Positions 40,401-45,029 of a stretch of DNA of 45,029 nucleotides are shown here, piece after piece. The stretch comes from Methanobacterium sp. (GTDB taxonomy: Archaea; Methanobacteriota; Methanobacteria; Methanobacteriales; Methanobacteriaceae): assembly GCF_016217785.1 (NCBI RefSeq), contig NZ_JACRGA010000019.1:87501-132529 (forward strand), read 5' to 3'. The notes under the pieces are model-generated. The model searched no databases, had not been told where the DNA came from, and saw only the letters and a list, made by a program, of their open reading frames with translations. How positions within the stretch are numbered: the stretch's first letter is position 1; each line of letters opens with the position of its first letter. A program made the position numbers and the translations under genes.

Positions 40401-40731
40401 TGAGGGTGATGGAAACTGGACCGTGACTGGAAACACCATAACCTGGACCATGACCAACGTTACAGTAGGCGACCCCAACCTGTACATTTCAGGATGGACC
40501 ACCGGACCAGGAAATTACCTATTCAGTGCATCAATAACCTCAGACACCTTCAACATAAACAGTATGGGAGTTAGTCCCCTCAATCTAAACGCACAACCAA
40601 CAGTAAACGCAGCAACCACAATATCTGGAAACACTGTAGGAATGCAAAGCACAGGAACACCAATAGTACCCTTGGCCTTAGCAGCCCTCAGTATACTCGG
40701 AGGATTAATGGCAACCCGGAAAAAACAATAA
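37483..40731 (+). CDS. Adhesin-like surface protein 2 (beta-helix, Ig-like and DUF11 domains, C-terminal anchor)
   Basis: This is 1082 residues from the proposed ATA start, the largest of the three paralogues. A signal peptide ends near TAFA/ADE. A beta-helix region (about 37690-38400) carries FTxNTA and GGAI coils. An Ig-like block with PETINNTQTSLITV (about 38440-38740) precedes DUF11-like domains (38755-39100, 39110-39520) and an EFRDLPWG block (39530-39950) shared with adhesin 3. Next come an Ig/Big-like domain VGDVRGNKGDTVTLSATL (39970-40220), a final DUF11-like domain (40240-40560), and the anchor GMQSTGTPIVPLALAALSIL with an RKKQ tail. The C-terminal ~130 residues are nearly identical to the neighbours, even at nucleotide level, pointing to recent duplication or gene conversion. 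Ligand unknown. Confidence 0.88.
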   Translation: MRKQAITYKYLIPLLLITLTVLFCASTAFAADEAIFVNGSSGLDTNDGYSWSTPKLTIQNATGTVSSNGIVNIADGVYSGTGNTNITINQNMTIQGLSQNGTIINGTDTNWVFTITSGVNVTLRNLTFTNGIRYDGGAILNHGILSISDCTLTENTATHWGGAIYSDSYGSIMSLTDCTFTKNTALYGGGAIAYRNICNITNCTFMYNSVTGANSWCGGAIGAYQGSNSIVTGCTFVGNSVDRIPSSFGGGAIYIFDATLTANFNRFYNNSANLGNAFAFNTNSNVLINAENNWWGSNVDPTTIPNLIYGHVDANPWLFMTINATPETINNTQTSLITVSLNNYSSDGSSSSPLDPNLGHIPDGVPVTFSLIDGPLGTLGSQTGFINGTASIIFTANAIGVQHVNATIDNENRSATITINPSGHVNITKTADDYTPNYWDGVTFTITAGNEGPDDVEGLEITDILPNGLTLISADTHGFGSYNSGIWNIGTLTNGTTAILTLFVNATSTGTFTNWANVTEQTTYDLKPWSQDNAIITVPSAADIAVEKAFYDYDGDYEITSANYWDIISTRILVTNNGPDTATNVVISDIMGSGLSFVDEWWVKWNINDLYWNLNDASFDPATMTWTIPSLLAGQTAALDIMTNLTSTSTLHNYAELVSSETYDWNHTNNNDTAYLTVPEASYLSIYKEFRDLPWGNVITTAYYNDVIYAIVQVKNQGPDTTSVSILDTMTCIVWTGNYYVLSNVGSILPTPSSWVLNDPVNTFNGTNWNIPFLNIFIGSEKWLAIEGIINQTGINAASNHAETVDQNTYPYKGNDNYTANLTTLAAPTSITVGDVRGNKGDTVTLSATLTDHNSDPVVGAIVEFWVDGVMVGESNTGSDGTAIFNYPITETPGNHTLQAVFNGNAFYQGSNTTGNFYVPSANLYIVITSDKNNPTVGETFTLRYKLGNNGPDTADNVTITIPLPEGFVISKIEGDGNWTVTGNTITWTMTNVTVGDPNLYISGWTTGPGNYLFSASITSDTFNINSMGVSPLNLNAQPTVNAATTISGNTVGMQSTGTPIVPLALAALSILGGLMATRKKQ

Positions 40732-40773
40732 AAAGGATTTGATGAATCCTTTTTTCCACCTTTTTTTATTTTT
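40730..40773 (+). terminator. Hairpin terminator of adhesin 2
   Basis: AAAAAGGATT (40730-40739) pairs with AATCCTTTTT (40745-40754); the T-run lies at 40761-40773. It overlaps the stop codon like the other two. Confidence 0.85.
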
Positions 40774-41003
40774 AGATAAAGGATTTTTTCTATTCATGTA
40801 ACATGAAATGCAAAGTTTTAGTTTATTTAAACTAAAAAAGAAACTCTTTTTAGGGAAATATTTTACATTGATTCGTAACAATTCCCATTAATTATGAAAT
40901 ATCCATATATATCTTTTTATTTTCAATAAATGTGCCTACTTTATAACATACTAACATGTAAATATCTTTCAATGGATTATGATTTGATATTATAAGGCAT
41001 AAA

Positions 41004-41018
41004 GGAGGTGAAACGATA
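41004..41018 (+). promoter_or_regulatory. Ribosome binding site and ATA start of adhesin 3
   Basis: GGAGGTGA (41004-41011), spacer AACG, then ATA (41016-41018) AGA AAG CAA. This is identical in layout to adhesin 2. A TATA box CTTTATAAC lies at 40939-40947. Confidence 0.75.
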
Positions 41019-43559
41019 AGAAAGCAAGCGATTACATACAGAAATTTGATTCCTTTACTGCTCATAACCTTAACCGTGATATTTTGTGCTAGTACTGTTT
41101 CTGCTGCAGATGAAGCTATTTTTGTGAATGGTTCATCCGGACTCGATACTAATGATGGTTATTCATGGAGCTCGCCGAAATTAACCATTCAAAACGCAAC
41201 AGGAACCGTAAGCCCCAATGGAAATGTGAACATTGCCGATGGGGTTTACGCAGGATACGGCAACACCAATATTACCATTAACCGGAACATGACCATACAG
41301 GGCCAAAGCCAGACTGGAACCATAATAAACGGGACCGGCACCAACTGGATATTCAATATCCAACCAGGAATAAGCGTGACCCTAGAAAACTTAACACTAA
41401 CCAACGGATACACCACAGATGTTGGTGGTGCTATATCCAATCTGGGTAATCTAACCGTAAACAACTGTACCTTCACACAAAACCAAGCATTCAGGGGTGG
41501 TGCCATCTATAATCAGGACAATCTTACAGTAAATAACTGTACATTCTCCAACAACCGAGCAAGTGTAGATGGTGGAGCTATCTGGAACTATGTTTATGCT
41601 GGTTCAGTGATTTGCATCATAAACCAGTCCACCTTCACAAACAACACCGCAAATTACGGTGGAGCTATCATGAACTATGATATTATGGGTTCTTTGACCT
41701 GTATCATAAACCAGTCCACATTCACCGGCAATCACGCATACTATAATGGTGGAGCTATCCGGAACTATAATTTTCCTAGGGGTTCTTTGACTTACACCAT
41801 AACCCAATCCACCTTCACGGACAACCACGCAGACATTAACGGAGGAGCTATCCATAACTACAATGATGGTTCTTTGACGTGTAATATCAATTTCAGCCGA
41901 TTCTACAATAACACAGCAACCAGTAGGGGTAATGCCATTTACAATAGCGGTGGTTCCGTTAATGCAGAAAATAACTGGTGGGGTTATAATAATGATCCAT
42001 CCAGCCAGATATTTGGACAAGTGGATTACTCACCATGGCTTTTTATGACCATCAATGCCTCTCCAGAGACTATCAACAACACCCAGACCAGTTTAATCAC
42101 AGTGAGTTTCAACAACTACAGTTCTGATGGTAGTTCCTCCAGTCCATTAGACCCTAATCTTGGTCATATTCCAGATGGTGTTCCAGTTACGTTCAGTTTA
42201 ATTGGAAATATTCTTGGTAGTTTGGTGGAACCATTGACTGTGGAAACATCTAATGGAACTGCAACTATATTGTTCACGGCAAGTAGTGCAGGCATTCAAC
42301 AGATCAACGCCAGTACCGATAACCAGAACGTTTCAATGCATGTGACCATTATCCCTGCGTCTTTTGTGGATATTAACAAGGAGTTCAGGGATCTTCCCTG
42401 GGGTAGTGTTATAACTACTGCCTACTACAATGACAAGATCTACGCCATTGTAAAGGTGCATAACACAGGCCCAGATAGTACATCTTCAGTAAGTGTCTTG
42501 GATCTTTTGGATGACCTAACCTGGACCGGGAACTATTATGTTTACCGTACTGTGGGATCATATCCAAATACAGAATCCGCGTGGGTTTTCAATGACCCTG
42601 AATACACATTCAACGGTACAGACTGGAATGCAGGCGCCCTATCAACTATGATCGGTAGTTCAAGATGGCTGGCCATTGAAGTTGTCGTGAACCAGACCGG
42701 AACAGTTTCCAACTATGCAGAAACAGTAAATCAGAGCTCTTATCCATATAAGGGGTATGATAATTACACTGCATATTTAACATCTAACATCACACCATCA
42801 AACATCACTGTGGATGATGTCAGGGGAAATAAAGGTGACACAGTCACTTTAAAAGCTGTTTTAACCGATTATCTGGGAAATACCCTGGTTGGTGAGACTG
42901 TTGAATTCTGGATTGACGGTGCTAAAGTTGGAGAGAACACCACAGACAGCACAGGAACAGCATTATTCAATTACATTATCAGCCAATCACCTGGAAACCA
43001 CACTTTAACTGCAGTTTTCAATGAATCAACATTTTATCAGGGAACTAATGCAACTGGCAAGTTATATGTGCCTAAAGCAGACCTTTACATCCAGATAACC
43101 AGTGACAAAAACAACCCCACTGTGGGTGAAACATTCACCCTCAGATACAAACTGGGAAACAACGGACCAGACACAGCAGACAACGTAACCATAACCATAC
43201 CCCTACCTGAAGGATTTGTAATATCCAAAATTGAGGGTGATGGAAACTGGACTGTAAATGGAAATACCATAACCTGGACCATGACCAACGTTACAGTAGG
43301 CGACCCCAACCTGTACATCTCAGGATGGACAACCATACCAGGAAATTACCTATTCAGTGCATCAATAACCTCAGACACCTTCAACATAAACAGTATGGGA
43401 ATTAGCCCCCTCACTCTAAACACACAACCAACAGTAAACGCAGCAACCACAACCAGCAGCACTGTGGGAATGCAAACCACAGGAGCACCAATCGTACCAT
43501 TGGCCTTAGCAGTCCTCAGTGTGCTCGGCGGATTAGTAGCAACCCGGAAAAAACAATAA
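41016..43559 (+). CDS. Adhesin-like surface protein 3 (beta-helix, Ig-like domains, C-terminal anchor)
   Basis: This is 847 residues from the proposed ATA start, with a signal peptide ending near TVSA/ADE. The beta-helix (about 41220-42010) has very regular coils ending in GGAI(W/M/R/H)NY, each about 40 residues with NQSTFTNN-like turns. The PETINNTQTSLITV block (42040-42350), EFRDLPWG block (42360-42780), Ig/Big-like VDDVRGNKGDTVTLKAVL domain (42790-43070), last DUF11-like domain (43080-43420) and anchor GMQTTGAPIVPLALAVLSVL follow. The order matches adhesin 2 except that two DUF11 domains are missing, so the genes differ by module gain or loss. The frame from TTG 41046 would cut away the basic start of the signal peptide. 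Confidence 0.88.
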   Translation: MRKQAITYRNLIPLLLITLTVIFCASTVSAADEAIFVNGSSGLDTNDGYSWSSPKLTIQNATGTVSPNGNVNIADGVYAGYGNTNITINRNMTIQGQSQTGTIINGTGTNWIFNIQPGISVTLENLTLTNGYTTDVGGAISNLGNLTVNNCTFTQNQAFRGGAIYNQDNLTVNNCTFSNNRASVDGGAIWNYVYAGSVICIINQSTFTNNTANYGGAIMNYDIMGSLTCIINQSTFTGNHAYYNGGAIRNYNFPRGSLTYTITQSTFTDNHADINGGAIHNYNDGSLTCNINFSRFYNNTATSRGNAIYNSGGSVNAENNWWGYNNDPSSQIFGQVDYSPWLFMTINASPETINNTQTSLITVSFNNYSSDGSSSSPLDPNLGHIPDGVPVTFSLIGNILGSLVEPLTVETSNGTATILFTASSAGIQQINASTDNQNVSMHVTIIPASFVDINKEFRDLPWGSVITTAYYNDKIYAIVKVHNTGPDSTSSVSVLDLLDDLTWTGNYYVYRTVGSYPNTESAWVFNDPEYTFNGTDWNAGALSTMIGSSRWLAIEVVVNQTGTVSNYAETVNQSSYPYKGYDNYTAYLTSNITPSNITVDDVRGNKGDTVTLKAVLTDYLGNTLVGETVEFWIDGAKVGENTTDSTGTALFNYIISQSPGNHTLTAVFNESTFYQGTNATGKLYVPKADLYIQITSDKNNPTVGETFTLRYKLGNNGPDTADNVTITIPLPEGFVISKIEGDGNWTVNGNTITWTMTNVTVGDPNLYISGWTTIPGNYLFSASITSDTFNINSMGISPLTLNTQPTVNAATTTSSTVGMQTTGAPIVPLALAVLSVLGGLVATRKKQ

Positions 43560-43603
43560 AAGGATTTAGTTGAATCCTTTTTCCACCTTTTTAATTTTTT
43601 TTT
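43558..43603 (+). terminator. Hairpin terminator of adhesin 3
   Basis: AAAAGGATT (43558-43566) pairs with AATCCTTTT (43573-43581); T-rich sequence to 43603 follows. Confidence 0.85.
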
Positions 43604-44023
43604 ACTGTATCTAATAAAGTAATTCACTCATGTACATCAATAGAGAGAAACAGTTATTATCCCGGATTATAACGGTTTTTTCAGATTTATAGAATAATTT
43701 TCCGTATTATAAAATAAAATCTAAGTCTCTTTTTTTGATAATCTCTTTTTTGATAAAATGAAGATAGGACTATCATGATATAACTTGAAATATCAAAAAA
43801 TAGGAGTAATAAGTCTAAAAAATGAGTATAAAATAATTTTAGGGGTATAATATGAAAATAGGACTTTTAGGTTTATAAAATGAAGAGAGGGGGGGGCTTT
43901 TAAATTATAAAATGAAAGAAGAATTTTATTTTAGATTGGATATGGAATTATGTTAAAAAGTGATTAAGATAAAGGAAATTAAGATAAAAAGCGAGATTGA
44001 TTTAATTTTTATGTGATAATAAT
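43604..44023. other. AT-rich spacer with degenerate repeats
   Basis: No gene is supported. Degenerate copies of a tataaaatgaagataggacttt-like element occur near 43752, 43846, 43875 and 43907. One holds a run of eight G (about 43889-43896). This is the downstream flank of the left 5S gene. Confidence 0.45.
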
Positions 44024-44147
44024 GGCCGGCGACGGTATGAGCTTCCCATAGGCTCTCGCCCACAGTACAACATCAAAACGTGGGAGGACTTTACTTCTGG
44101 GATCGAAACGAGACCAGGTGTGGCCCCTCCGCTGTGGTCGCCGTGCC
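44024..44147 (-). rRNA. 5S ribosomal RNA, copy 1
   Basis: On the minus strand the gene has helix I ends ggcacggcgac and gtcgccggcc, the conserved core GGTCTCGTTTCGATCCCAGA followed by AGTAAAGTCC, and TGTGGGCGAGAGCCTATGGG in the 3' half. Length is about 124 nt; ends are estimated from helix I pairing. It differs from copy 2 at roughly 15 positions, but helix I pairing is kept. Confidence 0.9.
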
Positions 44148-44487
44148 AAATAAATCAACCTATGAAGTTGGTTTAGCATAAATGGCCCTACTGGACCTGA
44201 CCTTAAGGTCGGTTTTGGCGCCGATTGGCACTTGATTGATGAATTAAAGTGTATGATTTTGATAGGTATTGTATTGAATTGATTTAGGTTACTTCATGAC
44301 TTTTTTCAACCTGGAAGTAACAGTAAATCAGGGAACTGTTGTCTATGTAATTTGAGTTATTCCATGTATTTTCTTAGATTTTTTACTGAAATTCAATTGT
44401 TAATGTGGTGAATGTGAATTATTATTGAATATCCTTAGTTTTTCTAAGGATTTGTGAATCCCCCGAATAGAATGAAATCTATTAAGA
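44148..44487. other. Spacer upstream of 5S copy 1
   Basis: No gene is supported. A 12-bp perfect palindrome GACCTTAAGGTC is at 44199-44210, about 50-60 bp upstream of the 5S start on the minus strand. The remainder is AT-rich. Confidence 0.4.
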
Positions 44488-44740
44488 GGGGGGTGTCCCC
44501 TCCACATTAGTAGAGGGGACAAATGGGGTTAAACATAAAGGGGGGGTAAATCCCTTCTCCACAAAAAAATGGAGAAGGGACAAATAAAGGGGTAAACACG
44601 AATCCAAATAAAAAAACCCTCACACAATAAGAGGGGGGGTTCCCCTCCACACAAATGGTGAAGGGGAGGGGGGTGATCCCTCCACAAAAGGGAGGGGTCA
44701 AATTAAAAGGGGGGGGTTATCCCCTCAAAACGAGGGGATA
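44488..44740. repeat. Array of six G/C-rich hairpins separated by G-tracts
   Basis: Stems are: 44495-44502/44513-44520 (GTCCCCTC), 44551-44561/44570-44580 (TCCCTTCTCCA, 11 bp), 44617-44621/44631-44635 (CCCTC), 44642-44650/44658-44666 (CCCCTcCAC, one mismatch), 44675-44683/44691-44699 (GATCCCTCC, one wobble) and 44718-44726/44732-44740 (TATCCCCTC). Units are joined by runs of 6-8 G and by aaatggggtaaacataaa-like linkers. The units are similar in design but differ in sequence, with compensating arms. Confidence 0.85.
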
Positions 44741-44902
44741 GAATGGGGTAAACATAAAATCACATACATAGAACAATCTAAAAGATTCAATAATTCAAAA
44801 TCCAAAAAAAATGGAAATCCAATTATTCAAATTCTAAATACGCAAAAGACACTACATAAACTTACGCTATGTCTAAATGAATGCTTAAAGATAAACATAA
44901 AT

Positions 44903-45026
<124 letters not shown>

Positions 45027-45029
45027 AAT

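Noticed and set aside
44488..44740. CRISPR-like or IS-end interpretation of the hairpin array
   Set aside because: Units differ in sequence and have no constant repeat or transposase nearby; hairpin design is the shared property.

Overview
The window is archaeal and most likely from a Methanobacteriales methanogen (Methanobacterium-like). The evidence is strong GGAGGTGA ribosome binding sites, TATA-type promoters, tRNAs without encoded CCA, a Nop5/fibrillarin pair, a membrane protein with pseudomurein-binding repeats, and large adhesin-like surface proteins with beta-helix and DUF11 modules. No species can be named from the sequence alone.

Layout. 1-8.3 kb is ordinary chromosome: pyrD-pyrK (minus), nop5, a small membrane protein and fibrillarin (plus), two minus-strand membrane or exported proteins (a zinc-peptidase-like protein and a zinc-ribbon protein with pseudomurein-binding repeats), tRNA-Leu(CAG), tRNA-Lys(TTT), tRNA-Leu(CAA), an M23-type peptidase and a small hypothetical protein. 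8.9-11.1 kb is a visibly GC-richer catalase-peroxidase gene (katG), probably acquired laterally, with a palindromic site in its promoter region.

11.5-33.8 kb is a defence island, almost entirely on the minus strand. It begins with an MNT/HEPN toxin-antitoxin pair whose HEPN gene carries an in-frame TAA; three regularly spaced palindromes lie upstream of the pair. Next is a ~15.8 kb co-directional cluster, in transcription order hsdR, a giant STAND NTPase with an N-terminal PD-(D/E)XK-like nuclease (Avs-like), hsdS, hsdM, a DUF262/DUF1524 GmrSD-like nuclease, an Mrr-type endonuclease (also split by an in-frame TAA), a SIR2-TPR protein and a small TPR protein. It thus combines a type I restriction-modification system with several probable abortive or type IV modules. 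Upstream are a membrane-anchored DnaJ-type zinc-finger protein (plus strand), a tightly coupled pair (a possible HhH/FeS-cluster glycosylase-like protein and a PD-(D/E)XK-DUF5655 protein), a TGGCGGG repeat cluster, and a DUF4062-ATPase-HTH protein.

34.4-43.6 kb holds three tandem paralogous adhesin-like surface proteins with shared leaders, C-terminal anchors and terminators. In all three the reading frame appears to start at an ATA codon placed 4 nt after a perfect GGAGGTGA. No ATG, and no GTG or TTG with a ribosome binding site, lies ahead of or within the conserved signal peptide. The right end has two diverged 5S rRNA genes on the minus strand, separated by ~755 bp that contain a striking array of six G/C-rich hairpins. 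The rightmost 5S probably ends an rRNA operon that continues beyond the window.
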